Shown: positions 17,472-31,200, counted from the stretch's first letter. The stretch: DNA of 64,000 nucleotides from Johnsonella sp. (GCA_030529445.1 JAUMWW010000001.1:62001-126000), one strand, 5' to 3'. The notes: generated by a model not told the origin, from the sequence alone. Made by a program: numbers and translations.

Positions 17472-19190
17472 GTGGGGGAAAAAATCCGACTGCATTTAAA
17501 AGACTGGCAATTCAATATGGGACTTTTGGGACTTTATAATATTCTGCACTTTTCCAAAGAACACATAGAGTATGAAGAGGATTATATTGAGTTTGAGCAG
17601 TCGGCATTGGAAAATTTTGAGGAAAAATACTTTTCTTTTCTGATCGAAAGATATGGAGAGATGACACATTGGAAAAGGCTTGAAGAAATGGCGCTTTGGC
17701 TGGATGACTGTGCTCAGGATGATTATGTGGATTTCGGAAAGAAAGAGTTGGAAAAAGTAAGTAAGTTTATTTCCGATCTTAAGCAGCATCTGAAAAAAGA
17801 GAATTACAAGAAGGTATATCCGTTTATTGAATCCGAAACCGATATTCAAGCACTTGAGAAAAGGCTGAAAACAATAAAGATTGTAAAAAACCAAGCGGGA
17901 GAAGAAGGGCTTGAAGAGCTGAGGAAGCAGCATGAATTAATCCGAGAGATATATGAGTTTGTTTTTTCTGCAAGCGGAAAGCGTTATCTTTTCGCTAAAA
18001 ATATTATTTATAATATTATTAATAATTCGTGGAGCGATATATCATTTTTAAATGCACAGACAAAAGAGTTTGACGTGTATCAAGACTTTAAAAAAGAATT
18101 TACCGATAAAACCTTAAAGTATTTAAGAGAGGATAAGAGCAAATATAAGCTGAACTGTTTTGTAACGGGGCTGCCGATAAAAGGTGCCAGCTATGCATAT
18201 GAACTTTCTTTTCTGAATGATACCGGATTCGATATAAACAGGAAGCCGTCGAATATATGGGCTTATCATAATGATATTTTTATTTGCGATCTTGCAAGGC
18301 TGGTATATATTTGTATGCCTTGCGGTTTGATCTACTCCGGGTTTAAGGAAGCGATCTTTGTCAATGCAAATCAGAATATGCATAATCTGATTCGAACCAA
18401 TGCAGAGATGTATGAGGAGATCGACAAATCGGCTTCTGAGATACGGGAGAAAGCAGGATTTTTTACCTATAAAGCCTTAATACAGTCCATACAAAAGCAG
18501 GAAATGCCGAGGGGGACAAGGTATGAACTCTCCGATGTGCAGCTGGTCAGGATGAGTGCGTCGAATAAGGGGGAGATGAGATATAAATTTAATATCTTAT
18601 CAAAGGATATATTAAAGGTGCTTTATGATGCACGAACAAATATCAACGCAATTATTGCAGCAGGATATTCTGAAGGAAAGATGTATACCTATCTATATCC
18701 GACTGTCATTGATCATCTGATGAACCGAACAAATTTATTTAATCTGATTCATACACTCTTGATAAGGAAGTTGGATGAGAGTCAGAAGGATAAAAATTAT
18801 TATCGAGTTTCTCATATAGAAAAAATCAATAAGATAAATCTGAAATTTATGGAAGGAGTTTCGAGTACGAGTATGGAATATGAAGTAATTGAAAAAATGG
18901 TGGACAGTGCAAAGAACAGCGGATATTATCTTGCGGAGGCATATAAAGCTAAAAATGCAGAGAACAAGATCAACGGAATTGCATACAGATTATTAAACGC
19001 ACTAAAGACGAGAAATAGCGAGTTGTTTATGCATACTTTATTGAGCTGCTACATGTATATTGGCAAGCCGGTTCCTAAGGATATAGAAAAAGTATTATGT
19101 GATGATGAACTGCTCGGCGAGATGGGGTATGCATTTGTAACCGGACTTGCAGGAAGCATACTAAAAGAGAATAAAGAAAAAAGCGAATAA
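17472..19190 (+). CDS. cas8b: Type I-B CRISPR-associated protein Cas8b (Cst1 type)
   Basis: This is the large Cascade subunit of subtype I-B, expected to recognise the PAM and contact Cas3. It has 572 residues and starts with GTG 17472 immediately after the cas6 stop, with GGAGGGG at 17459-17465. The N-terminus (KIRLHLKDWQFNMGLLGLYNIL) and the central cysteine pairs (CFVTGLPIKG and CMPCGLIY), which may bind zinc, fit the Cas8b1/Cst1 family. Assignment rests on these features and on the position between cas6 and cas7. Cas8 proteins are the least conserved in the locus. Confidence 0.85.
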   Translation: MGEKIRLHLKDWQFNMGLLGLYNILHFSKEHIEYEEDYIEFEQSALENFEEKYFSFLIERYGEMTHWKRLEEMALWLDDCAQDDYVDFGKKELEKVSKFISDLKQHLKKENYKKVYPFIESETDIQALEKRLKTIKIVKNQAGEEGLEELRKQHELIREIYEFVFSASGKRYLFAKNIIYNIINNSWSDISFLNAQTKEFDVYQDFKKEFTDKTLKYLREDKSKYKLNCFVTGLPIKGASYAYELSFLNDTGFDINRKPSNIWAYHNDIFICDLARLVYICMPCGLIYSGFKEAIFVNANQNMHNLIRTNAEMYEEIDKSASEIREKAGFFTYKALIQSIQKQEMPRGTRYELSDVQLVRMSASNKGEMRYKFNILSKDILKVLYDARTNINAIIAAGYSEGKMYTYLYPTVIDHLMNRTNLFNLIHTLLIRKLDESQKDKNYYRVSHIEKINKINLKFMEGVSSTSMEYEVIEKMVDSAKNSGYYLAEAYKAKNAENKINGIAYRLLNALKTRNSELFMHTLLSCYMYIGKPVPKDIEKVLCDDELLGEMGYAFVTGLAGSILKENKEKSE

Positions 19191-19250
19191 ATACTAAAAA
19201 ACGAAGGAAAGGAAAGAGCCCTTAAAGAGCATTCGGGCAGGAGAGAAGAG

Positions 19251-20871
<1,621 letters not shown>

Positions 20872-20974
20872 GGATTAGCGAAAGAGAAGCTTGCAAACGA
20901 GAACTGAATAGCACAAAAATGGTATAAAGCAAGGGGAGAGCGGATCCGTTCTCCCTCTTGCAGACAGGAGGAAA

Positions 20975-23275
20975 ATGGATTTTTGGGCGAAATCGAATCC
21001 GAGAGAAACGATACAGGAGCATACAGATAAGCTGCGTGCCAATATACAGATCTTGAAGAGCCTGGGTTACATCGAAAATTATCATTGGGAGCTTTTGGAA
21101 TATGCCGCGAAATATCATGATATGGGAAAAATGAATGATAAGTTTCAGAAGAAGCTCTCTTTGGATCGCGAGCAGCACAAAGAGAAGGGCGAGATCCAAA
21201 AGGAGATTCCTCATGCGTATCTGAGTGCAGCTATGCTTCCGATAGATGATCTTCTTAATAAAGGGATACTGGATGAAAGGGAAATCCAAATTCTGGTTAA
21301 TTCCGTAGTGTTTCATCATGACAGAGCATTTATGGTCGAAGAAGAAGAGAAAAGAGAGCAGATGGAAAGAGAACTCGAAGGGATAAAAAATAAGCTTTCG
21401 GAATTTTCATATGATATTGACTTGGATCATAAATTTATTTTTCCCCACAAATATTATTGTTCCTCAGGCATAACAAAGGATGAGATAAAAAACAACTGGA
21501 AAGCAAAGGGGGAAAGCGATCGTTACTATAGATATCATATTCTGACCAAGGGACTGTTGCATAAGGCAGATTATGCTTCGAGTGCCGATGAAAAAATAGA
21601 GTATCCGGCAGATTTTTTGGAAGAGGCTATGGAAAACTATAAAACGAAGGTTTTGGGTATTGAAGACTGGAATGAACTGCAAAACTATATGCTTTGTCAT
21701 AAAGAAGAAAATGTGATTGCAATAGCACAGACAGGCAAAGGTAAGACCGAAGCCGGTCTTTTATGGATAGGGGATCACAAAGGATTTTTCACGCTTCCTA
21801 TTCGTGTTGCGATCAATGATATTTATGCCAGAATTACTCAAAAAATAGTGAGAGAGAAAATCGAAAAAAGAGTGGGACTTAATCATTCGGAAACGTTCAA
21901 TGAATATCTCAGGTTTTCGGAACAGGATAATAAAGATTCTGAAAATAAATTCGAGGGTTTGGAAAGGCATTATGACAGGACGAAGTTGATGTCTCTTCCC
22001 CTCACACTCTCGACCTTGGATCAGCTTTTTACCTTTGTATTCGGATACAGAGGATATGAATATAAGCTTGCTACACTCGCATATTCTAAAATAATTATTG
22101 ATGAGATTCAAATGTATACTCCGGACCTCCTTGCCTACTTGATCGTAGGATTAAAAGAAATAGCCGATTTGGGAGGGAAATTTGCGATTATTACGGCGAC
22201 ATTTCCGCCTTTGATAGAAGATCTTCTGCGGGAGGAGGGTGTACGATTCACCAGATCTCCGGACTTTATTGATGAAAGAATAAGGCATAGCGTAAAGGTT
22301 AAGGAAGCTACTATCCAAGCAGATTTCATCATGGAAGAGTATAAAAGGCATAATAAAATATTGGTCATATGCAATACGATACAGAGTGCGCAGGAGATCT
22401 ATGACGGGGTAAGGGAAAGATTGGAAGAGTGCGGAGAATATGGTTCAGTAAACCTCTTGCACAGCGCATTTATCAAAGCAGACCGAAAGGAAAAGGAAAA
22501 ATCCATTCTTGAATTTGGAAGAAGCAACTCTTCGGATAAGGGTATTTGGATAGGGACGCAGGTTCTAGAGGCTTCTTTAGATATCGACTTTGATGTGCTG
22601 ATTACGGAACTTTCGGATATTAACAGTTTTTTCCAAAGGCTGGGAAGAGTATATCGAAAGAGAGCTTTAGAAGAGGAACGGGATTATAATTGTTATCTTT
22701 TTGTGGGGAATAAAGAAAAAGATATCAGAGGGATAGGCTATGTCGTAGATCGGGATATTTTTCGAAAATCGAGAGAAGAAATACTTAAGCTGGACGGGAG
22801 ACTCGGTGAAGCGAAGAAGCAAGAGATCATCAATACGGTATATACTACAAATAATCTGTCAGAGACGGACTATTATAAAAAAGTTAAAAAGACGATGAAC
22901 TATATCAAAGTACAATTTCAAAATTTTTATTCCAAAGCAGAAGCAGCAAAGATGTTCAGAAATATTGCTTCGGTAGATATTATTCCATTGCCGGTATATC
23001 AGAGCAAGAGAGAGGAAATTAATTCGTTGATTGAATGTATTAAGGATCATAAGCAGCCTGCCATCAGACGTACCAGAGCGAAGATGGATTTGAAATCGTA
23101 TATGTTATCTTTGCAGATCGGAAGATACAGGGAAACAGAGAAAACAAACGAAAGCTGCGAACTGAATCGCTATGAATCGATTATCGTATATGATTGTGAG
23201 TATAGCTTTGAAAAAGGTTTTAAGAATAAGGATAGGGAAGATAAGAAATCCGACGAGGAAAGCAAGTTTTTTTAA
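20975..23275 (+). CDS. cas3: CRISPR-associated nuclease-helicase Cas3 (HD-helicase fusion)
   Basis: Cas3 is recruited by Cascade to unwind and degrade target DNA. The 766-residue protein has an N-terminal HD nuclease domain (YHDMGKMNDKF at about 47-57, FHHDR near 113). A superfamily 2 helicase follows: IAQTGKGKTEAG (motif I), IIIDEIQMY (motif II, DEIQ instead of DExH), ITATFPP (motif III) and QRLGRVYRK (motif VI). Both halves look intact, so the interference module is probably active. AGGAGG precedes the start. cas4 follows 14 bases downstream. Confidence 0.95.
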   Translation: MDFWAKSNPRETIQEHTDKLRANIQILKSLGYIENYHWELLEYAAKYHDMGKMNDKFQKKLSLDREQHKEKGEIQKEIPHAYLSAAMLPIDDLLNKGILDEREIQILVNSVVFHHDRAFMVEEEEKREQMERELEGIKNKLSEFSYDIDLDHKFIFPHKYYCSSGITKDEIKNNWKAKGESDRYYRYHILTKGLLHKADYASSADEKIEYPADFLEEAMENYKTKVLGIEDWNELQNYMLCHKEENVIAIAQTGKGKTEAGLLWIGDHKGFFTLPIRVAINDIYARITQKIVREKIEKRVGLNHSETFNEYLRFSEQDNKDSENKFEGLERHYDRTKLMSLPLTLSTLDQLFTFVFGYRGYEYKLATLAYSKIIIDEIQMYTPDLLAYLIVGLKEIADLGGKFAIITATFPPLIEDLLREEGVRFTRSPDFIDERIRHSVKVKEATIQADFIMEEYKRHNKILVICNTIQSAQEIYDGVRERLEECGEYGSVNLLHSAFIKADRKEKEKSILEFGRSNSSDKGIWIGTQVLEASLDIDFDVLITELSDINSFFQRLGRVYRKRALEEERDYNCYLFVGNKEKDIRGIGYVVDRDIFRKSREEILKLDGRLGEAKKQEIINTVYTTNNLSETDYYKKVKKTMNYIKVQFQNFYSKAEAAKMFRNIASVDIIPLPVYQSKREEINSLIECIKDHKQPAIRRTRAKMDLKSYMLSLQIGRYRETEKTNESCELNRYESIIVYDCEYSFEKGFKNKDREDKKSDEESKFF

Positions 23276-23289
23276 GATGAAGGAATGCC

Positions 23290-23784
23290 ATGAAAACAAA
23301 AATCAGTGGAGTGATGGTAAATTATTATTTTGTTTGTCCCAGAAAGCTATGGTATTTTACAAGAGATATTCAAATGGAAGAGGATAACAGTCTGGTAGGG
23401 ATGGGGAAGCTGATAGATGAAAACTGCTATTCCAGAGAAAAGAAGAGTATTATGATAGATGAGATCATCAATATAGACTTCATACGTTCATGGAAGATCA
23501 TACATGAGGTAAAAAAATCAAGAAAACTTGATGAAGCGGGAAAGTGGCAACTGAAATATTATATTTGGATACTTAGGAACAAAGGGGTGGAGATTGAAAA
23601 AGGCATTATAGACTATCCCGTTTTAAAGCAGAGAGAGGAGGTGTATCTTACCAAAGAAGAGGAAGAGGAGCTGATCAAAAAATTGGAGGAGATAGAGAAA
23701 ATAATAAACTTGAAAAAAGCACCAGAAGTTTTAAATAAATCATACTGTAAAAAATGTGCATATTATGAATTATGCTATATTTAG
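23290..23784 (+). CDS. cas4: CRISPR-associated exonuclease Cas4
   Basis: Cas4 trims prespacers and helps choose PAM-proximal ends during adaptation. The 164-residue protein has the short Cas4 plan: N-terminal CPRKLWYF, a PD-(D/E)xK-like HEVKKS segment, and C-terminal cysteines in YCKKCAYYELC, which with the first Cys would hold an iron-sulfur cluster. It lies directly upstream of cas1. Confidence 0.93.
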   Translation: MKTKISGVMVNYYFVCPRKLWYFTRDIQMEEDNSLVGMGKLIDENCYSREKKSIMIDEIINIDFIRSWKIIHEVKKSRKLDEAGKWQLKYYIWILRNKGVEIEKGIIDYPVLKQREEVYLTKEEEEELIKKLEEIEKIINLKKAPEVLNKSYCKKCAYYELCYI

Positions 23785-23792
23785 GTGAATTT

Positions 23793-24785
23793 ATGGGCGA
23801 GAGCGTATATATTTTCAGAAACGGAACATTAAAGAGAAAAGATAATAATATTTTGATGGTAGATGAAAATGGAGAAGAAAAAAACTTAAAAATAGAGGCT
23901 TTGGATGAAATCTATTTATTCGGAGAAGTAAGTTTAAACACAAAGCTTCTAAATATTGCTGCTCAAAATCAGGTAGCAATACATATATTCAACTATTATG
24001 GGTTTTACAGCGGAAGCTTCTTTCCCAGAGAAAAGAAAATAAGTGGAAATCTTTTGGTAAATCAGGTGAAGCATTATGACGCACAGGATAAAAGAATGAA
24101 TTTAGCGCGAGAAATTGTCAACTCCGCTTCTGCAAATATCTATAGAAATTTGAGGTATTATAATGGAAGGGGAACGGATCTCCAAACGGAAATGCTGGAC
24201 ATGGAAACTCTTCAAAGAAAAATAGAAAAAATAAAAGATATTCCTGCACTTATGGGAATAGAGGGTAATATTCATAAAATATATTATAAGAGCTGGAATA
24301 AGATTATTAATCAAGAGATAGAATTTGAAAAGAGAGTACGCAGACCTCCCGATAATATGATTAATGCTCTGATTTCTTTTGTAAACAGTCTGATATATAC
24401 TACAGTGCTGAGTGAAATTTATAAAACACATTTGCATCCGGGAATAAGCTTTTTGCATGAGCCGGGAGAAAAGCGATTTTCTCTTTCTTTGGATATTGCC
24501 GAAATATTTAAGCCATTGATCGGAGATAGGATGATCTTTTCAATGCTGAATAAGAGGCAGATAGACGAAAATGATTTTGAACAAGAAAGTAATTTCATTT
24601 ATCTAAAGGAAAGGTCAAGAAGGAAGATTCTGGAAGAATATGACAAGCGCTTGGAACGCACAATTATGCATAAGATACTTGGTCGCGACGTTTCCTATCG
24701 ATATTTAATCAGACTCGAATGTTATAAAATAATAAAACATCTGTTGGAAGAGAAGGAATATAAAGGATTTGTGATTTGGTGGTGA
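23793..24785 (+). CDS. cas1: CRISPR-associated integrase Cas1
   Basis: Cas1 with Cas2 integrates new spacers at the leader end of the array. ATG 23793 (MGESVYIFRNGTLKRKDNN) is preferred because AGGTGA (23783-23788) precedes it and the family starts there; an in-frame ATG at 23772 lies inside cas4. Metal-ligand segments GIEGNIHKIYY, LHPGISFLHEPG and SLDIAEIFKPL are present. The 330-residue length is typical of type I-B. The adaptation genes look complete, consistent with the long, regular array. Confidence 0.95.
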   Translation: MGESVYIFRNGTLKRKDNNILMVDENGEEKNLKIEALDEIYLFGEVSLNTKLLNIAAQNQVAIHIFNYYGFYSGSFFPREKKISGNLLVNQVKHYDAQDKRMNLAREIVNSASANIYRNLRYYNGRGTDLQTEMLDMETLQRKIEKIKDIPALMGIEGNIHKIYYKSWNKIINQEIEFEKRVRRPPDNMINALISFVNSLIYTTVLSEIYKTHLHPGISFLHEPGEKRFSLSLDIAEIFKPLIGDRMIFSMLNKRQIDENDFEQESNFIYLKERSRRKILEEYDKRLERTIMHKILGRDVSYRYLIRLECYKIIKHLLEEKEYKGFVIWW

Positions 24786-24791
24786 TTAAAA

Positions 24792-25070
24792 TTGTATATG
24801 ATACTGGTATATGATATAATGCTTGATAAGGCAGGGGCAAGAGTTTCGAGAAATGTGTTTAAAATATGCAAAAAATATCTGACTCATATTCAAAAATCTG
24901 TTTTTGAAGGGGAAATAACAGAGTTAAACTATTTAAAGCTAGAGAGTGAATTGCGGGAATATATACGTAAGGATAGAGATTCTGTAATAACCTTTAAGAG
25001 CAGAAGTGAAAGATGGATGGAAAAAGAGTTTTGGGGAATTAAGGACGAAAAAACTTCTAATTTTTTTTGA
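24792..25070 (+). CDS. cas2: CRISPR-associated protein Cas2
   Basis: Cas2 is the ferredoxin-fold dimer that bridges two Cas1 dimers. The protein has 92 residues. The likely start is TTG 24792, giving MYMILVYDIM, the usual Cas2 N-terminus, with GGTGA at 24781-24785 at good spacing; ATG 24798 would remove two residues and is poorly spaced. The stop is followed by 187 bases of leader and then the array. Confidence 0.93.
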   Translation: MYMILVYDIMLDKAGARVSRNVFKICKKYLTHIQKSVFEGEITELNYLKLESELREYIRKDRDSVITFKSRSERWMEKEFWGIKDEKTSNFF

Positions 25071-25257
25071 TGGAAAAATCTGTCGAATTGTGGTAATGTA
25101 AAAATAGCTGGAGTTAGACAATCATTGTATTAATAGAGAGCAAGGAGAAGATTTTATACTTTTTGAACGCTTTATGCCTGAGGAAAAGCAATGAAGCAAG
25201 GCGATCGACAAAATAGGGTATATGAAAGCATATTATATCTGTATTTGTTGATGGTTG
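25071..25257 (+). promoter_or_regulatory. CRISPR leader
   Basis: 187 AT-rich bases between cas2 and the first repeat. The opposite end of the array has degenerate repeats, so this is the leader side, where new spacers are added and pre-crRNA transcription starts. A TATTAT at 25231-25236 with an upstream TCGACA (20-base gap) is only a weak promoter candidate. Confidence 0.7.
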
Positions 25258-28200
25258 GAATTAAAAGAACTAGAGTAGATTGTAAATACAACAGGCGAGT
25301 TGAAAAGGATGCTTAAGCTGAGAGAATTAAAAGAACTAGAGTAGATTGTAAATGCCACCCCACCTGCCGACCATCTCAGGTACGCCGGGAATTAAAAGAA
25401 CTAGAGTAGATTGTAAATCTCTTATTCCGCCCTTATTCCGCTCTTCCAGCTCCGGAATTAAAAGAACTAGAGTAGATTGTAAATGACACGAAAGGAAGAG
25501 AGCAGAGAAGAGAACGTCATAGAATTAAAAGAACTAGAGTAGATTGTAAATGAGAATGTATGTGCTTCAAAGCGGCTTAGCTTCTCGGAATTAAAAGAAC
25601 TAGAGTAGATTGTAAATATCCCAAGATCGCCTGCTTCTCGTCGATCGTGAACTGAATTAAAAGAACTAGAGTAGATTGTAAATTTTCGGATGGCGCGGGC
25701 GGCATAAATGGCTGTTAGCTGAATTAAAAGAACTAGAGTAGATTGTAAATTAATATGACTTCGGGAAACAAAGTACATTATATGTGAATTAAAAGAACTA
25801 GAGTAGATTGTAAATACGGATTTACGGCTTCTTCTATAGGGCAACGTCCTAGAATTAAAAGAACTAGAGTAGATTGTAAATAAGACCGTTTGACTCCGCG
25901 TCAAACGAAATGATCGAGAATTAAAAGAACTAGAGTAGATTGTAAATTTTAACTTTCGCAGTTTTCCCCCCTTTTGAATCAACGAATTAAAAGAACTAGA
26001 GTAGATTGTAAATCTCGAAACGTACCCCGTAAACAAACTGGGATTATTTGAATTAAAAGAACTAGAGTAGATTGTAAATTTGTTAATATACGTCGCGTTT
26101 TCACGACGTAAAAACGAATTAAAAGAACTAGAGTAGATTGTAAATATTTGTAGAAACTTTGATGAACTTCTTGAAAGGTTAGAATTAAAAGAACTAGAGT
26201 AGATTGTAAATCCGCATGGCAGGGCGCGAAATGGGATATGAAAACTTGAATTAAAAGAACTAGAGTAGATTGTAAATGCGGGAGCGCGTCAATATCCTCT
26301 GCGGCAATATAAAGAATTAAAAGAACTAGAGTAGATTGTAAATGGACAAGATATATATTTTGCTCTTCACGTCATCCAGAATTAAAAGAACTAGAGTAGA
26401 TTGTAAATGCGTGAAGACCTTGTCACCCACGACCACGGAAGTTTGGAATTAAAAGAACTAGAGTAGATTGTAAATCTGTTGCAATTACCGCTGTTGCGAT
26501 CCCCGCTGTTGAGAATTAAAAGAACTAGAGTAGATTGTAAATTCGATCCATTCCTCCCACTCCGTCCAGCTCGACTTTGAATTAAAAGAACTAGAGTAGA
26601 TTGTAAATGGGAGGACTCGAACTCTATAACTAATGTTCTTCGCGAATTAAAAGAACTAGAGTAGATTGTAAATCTAAAAATCTGATTTGTTTTGGGGTGG
26701 TAAGTCCTGAGAATTAAAAGAACTAGAGTAGATTGTAAATGATAAAGAATTTATCAAGATTTCCTCGGAATCGCCGAATTAAAAGAACTAGAGTAGATTG
26801 TAAATCGATCAGATGCAGAATTCGGCAGGAGCAACAGAGATGAATTAAAAGAACTAGAGTAGATTGTAAATCCCTTAAATACACCACTAAGCCTCGCAGG
26901 ATTGACGGGAATTAAAAGAACTAGAGTAGATTGTAAATTTCATTTCTATTATTATTTTCATTGCGAGAGACTGTGAATTAAAAGAACTAGAGTAGATTGT
27001 AAATTTCTCTCCGCTGATCATTCTTGTCCCAAGGCAGCGCGAATTAAAAGAACTAGAGTAGATTGTAAATTGTGTAGAGGTCTTAAGGATATTCTCCAGC
27101 TTGGAATGAATTAAAAGAACTAGAGTAGATTGTAAATCTGATTTGTCTATTGGTTTTATTCTGTGATGAGAGAGAATTAAAAGAACTAGAGTAGATTGTA
27201 AATGCGTTTTGGTTTTCTACATCAGATGTAGAGCAGTATTGAATTAAAAGAACTAGAGTAGATTGTAAATGTCTTTAAGAAGCTCATTAATGATGGATTA
27301 AAGGAGAATTAAAAGAACTAGAGTAGATTGTAAATTCTTCTATTGAGAGTATACCATTCTCTTTCAAAACTGAATTAAAAGAACTAGAGTAGATTGTAAA
27401 TCTTTTCGTCAAGTAATAAGTCTTTCCATCCACGTCAAGGAATTAAAAGAACTAGAGTAGATTGTAAATACCTGCAAAAAGCAAATGCAGATCAGAAAAA
27501 GGCACGAATTAAAAGAACTAGAGTAGATTGTAAATAATCATGGACGCAGGTCCTTGGTGAAAGATCACCTAGAATTAAAAGAACTAGAGTAGATTGTAAA
27601 TGCGTAAATTGTGAATACCCGCCGCAAAGCAGTTTCTGAATTAAAAGAACTAGAGTAGATTGTAAATAATGACGGAGCCTATATAAAGGACTACAAAGGA
27701 ACCGAATTAAAAGAACTAGAGTAGATTGTAAATGACAGTGCGAAACGGTGTCAGATTGACCGAATCTCCGAATTAAAAGAACTAGAGTAGATTGTAAATT
27801 TTCTAAAATCCTATAATCTCCCCCCTTGCCGCTCTTGAATTAAAAGAACTAGAGTAGATTGTAAATTTCGGATTCTCTCGATCTGCCGATAAAGATCTCC
27901 AACGAATTAAAAGAACTAGAGTAGATTGTAAATCTAGTAACATGCAGGCAAACAAGAAAAAATACCATAGAATTAAAAGAACTAGAGTAGATTGTAAATT
28001 GATGTGACAACCCCAACTATCGCGCCCGCGCTCCCGAATTAAAAGAACTAGAGTAGATTGTAAATGGCGGGATCGGGCACGGATGGGTCAAGCAGCATTT
28101 GAATTAAAAGAACTAGAGTAGATTGTAAATGTCATCAAGGTCGTTAATGCTACGATAGGCAGACTGGAATTAAAAGAACTAGAGTAGATTGTAAATGACC

Positions 28201-31200
28201 ATCTGGCTGTATAGCGCTCTTACCTTCGTGGGAATTAAAAGAACTAGAGTAGATTGTAAATTTGATGCTTTTTCGATTTTGTAGTCCCTCGCCAAGATGA
28301 ATTAAAAGAACTAGAGTAGATTGTAAATCATTTCTTCTACACGCTCCGGCATCTACAGAGCTTTGAATTAAAAGAACTAGAGTAGATTGTAAATGGCGGA
28401 ATCGGACACGGATGGGTTAAGGAGCACTTCGAATTAAAAGAACTAGAGTAGATTGTAAATAATTATGTAGCCAATCTTGCGATGCTCAACGAGCAGGAAT
28501 TAAAAGAACTAGAGTAGATTGTAAATATTAACCCGCGGAAAAATGTAATGCTTGAACCGCCAGAATTAAAAGAACTAGAGTAGATTGTAAATCCACAGCA
28601 ACTATGCTTGTGGTTAAACAGAGTTTTTAGAATTAAAAGAACTAGAGTAGATTGTAAATTAAGCATATCTTCATTTATAGATATGAAATCTAACTGAATT
28701 AAAAGAACTAGAGTAGATTGTAAATTCGCAACCGCGGTATTGTCGTCCGTCTGCGACAGATCGAATTAAAAGAACTAGAGTAGATTGTAAATCTGAAAAG
28801 CAAAACTGCTTAATCGCTCTTCTGGCCTGAATTAAAAGAACTAGAGTAGATTGTAAATCTAAGATTTTCTCATTTTTAGGATCTTTATAAATCTGAATTA
28901 AAAGAACTAGAGTAGATTGTAAATAAGGAACATGACCGCAACGACGAAGTAAGGCATGATGAATTAAAAGAACTAGAGTAGATTGTAAATATGCTTCAGT
29001 TACTACTATACTATGATCGAACAAACCGAATTAAAAGAACTAGAGTAGATTGTAAATTGGATATCTTTCAGGGTGTTCTCAATATACTCCTTGAATTAAA
29101 AGAACTAGAGTAGATTGTAAATGCGGAGGGCAGCAGCTGAACGAGCCTTTGACAACGAGAATTAAAAGAACTAGAGTAGATTGTAAATAGAATGCAAAGA
29201 ATTTGGTTAGGTATCTCTCGGATGGAATTAAAAGAACTAGAGTAGATTGTAAATTTGGTTACACATTTACACCAGTTACACTGATTTTTCGAATTAAAAG
29301 AACTAGAGTAGATTGTAAATCTCATATCATCAAAAACACTTGCGACCGCCCCCGCTGAATTAAAAGAACTAGAGTAGATTGTAAATTTCGAAATGGTTGG
29401 TATGATTGGGGGAGAGAGGATTGAATTAAAAGAACTAGAGTAGATTGTAAATCGCATCTGTCTTGTAGACCAGCACAAGCTGATCGGAGGAATTAAAAGA
29501 ACTAGAGTAGATTGTAAATGGGCGAAAAAGCGAAATTACTAAGCACAATCAAAAAGAATTAAAAGAACTAGAGTAGATTGTAAATGTAATCATCATACTG
29601 ATGCTCGAGCACCTTTCTTTTTGAATTAAAAGAACTAGAGTAGATTGTAAATTAATGTAAGCAAAGCACTTCGTTTCAAAGAATATTCGAATTAAAAGAA
29701 CTAGAGTAGATTGTAAATATTCAGAGGAATCATTTAATTGGATATAATATTTTTGAATTAAAAGAACTAGAGTAGATTGTAAATATACATCGGATCTTGT
29801 GACATAAAGATTACTAAACTGAATTAAAAGAACTAGAGTAGATTGTAAATCAGGAATCAAAATATGATGTTGAATCAAGCTTTAAGGAATTAAAAGAACT
29901 AGAGTAGATTGTAAATATAATTCCGAGCATAAGTTTCTCCACAGGAATTTTGAATTAAAAGAACTAGAGTAGATTGTAAATCGCTGTGCGTGCTTCCCTC
30001 AGTGTCGATAAATACGGAATTAAAAGAACTAGAGTAGATTGTAAATTTATTATTAAACCATCAGATTCTACTTGCAATACTGAATTAAAAGAACTAGAGT
30101 AGATTGTAAATTCTTACAAATACTCATGGTCTTCTTTAAGTTATCTTCAGAATTAAAAGAACTAGAGTAGATTGTAAATATACCCTTCATTATTCAGTGC
30201 AGATATGACGTCGCCCGAATTAAAAGAACTAGAGTAGATTGTAAATCAAGAGTAACCATCATATTGGTCGAAAAAAGGACCTGAATTAAAAGAACTAGAG
30301 TAGATTGTAAATGTACACCATCTTCGCCTCGTTCCCCAGTCCTATAGCGAATTAAAAGAACTAGAGTAGATTGTAAATCATTCCAGTTGATGTCTTTCTT
30401 ATCCGGACCAGAATGAATTAAAAGAACTAGAGTAGATTGTAAATTCATTAAGAGAACCAATAGAGGATCGTTGTCCCTCAGAATTAAAAGAACTAGAGTA
30501 GATTGTAAATATTATCAAAGAATCGTGACATGGAGCTTGCGTACACGAATTAAAAGAACTAGAGTAGATTGTAAATCAACCGGAACGCCGATATATTTCT
30601 GAAGCTCGGTAAGAATTAAAAGAACTAGAGTAGATTGTAAATCGATCGGTACAGCTACTGCTTTAGGCTCTGTGAATTGAATTAAAAGAACTAGAGTAGA
30701 TTGTAAATGCTTATGCTTGCATACCGGGCGGCTTCGTGGTTCGGAATTAAAAGAACTAGAGTAGATTGTAAATTACGGCATCAGTCAGATCGATTTCTTT
30801 AGGGAACTTGGAATTAAAAGAACTAGAGTAGATTGTAAATTGCCCTTTCATGTAATTAAACAATCGTGTATCTAAGGAATTAAAAGAACTAGAGTAGATT
30901 GTAAATTCTTTCGTTAAACCGGAGGATCGTAGTAAAGCAAGTGAATTAAAAGAACTAGAGTAGATTGTAAATAACAGCCTTGATATTGTGATGTACATTT
31001 ATGAGGGGGAATTAAAAGAACTAGAGTAGATTGTAAAACTTCGTTGTTAGTGAACCCCATGGGCTCTAATTCAAGAATTAAAAGAACTAGGGTAGATTGT
31101 AAAATCGATTTTTTGTCTGCCTGAGATCCCTTGCTGTGGGAATTAAAAGAACTAGAGTAGATTGTAAATTGATACCCCGTCCTTTTCTAACATAGGCGTT

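Noticed and set aside
26609-26643. Spacer 21 resembling the 3' part of a tRNA (GACTCGAACT)
   Set aside because: When folded, the T-stem does not pair; the likeness is limited to the T-loop.
25467-30998. Six or so minus-strand open frames of 60-190 codons across the array
   Set aside because: They translate the CRISPR repeat over and over (FTIYSSSFNS or LQSTLVLLI) and have no ribosome sites.
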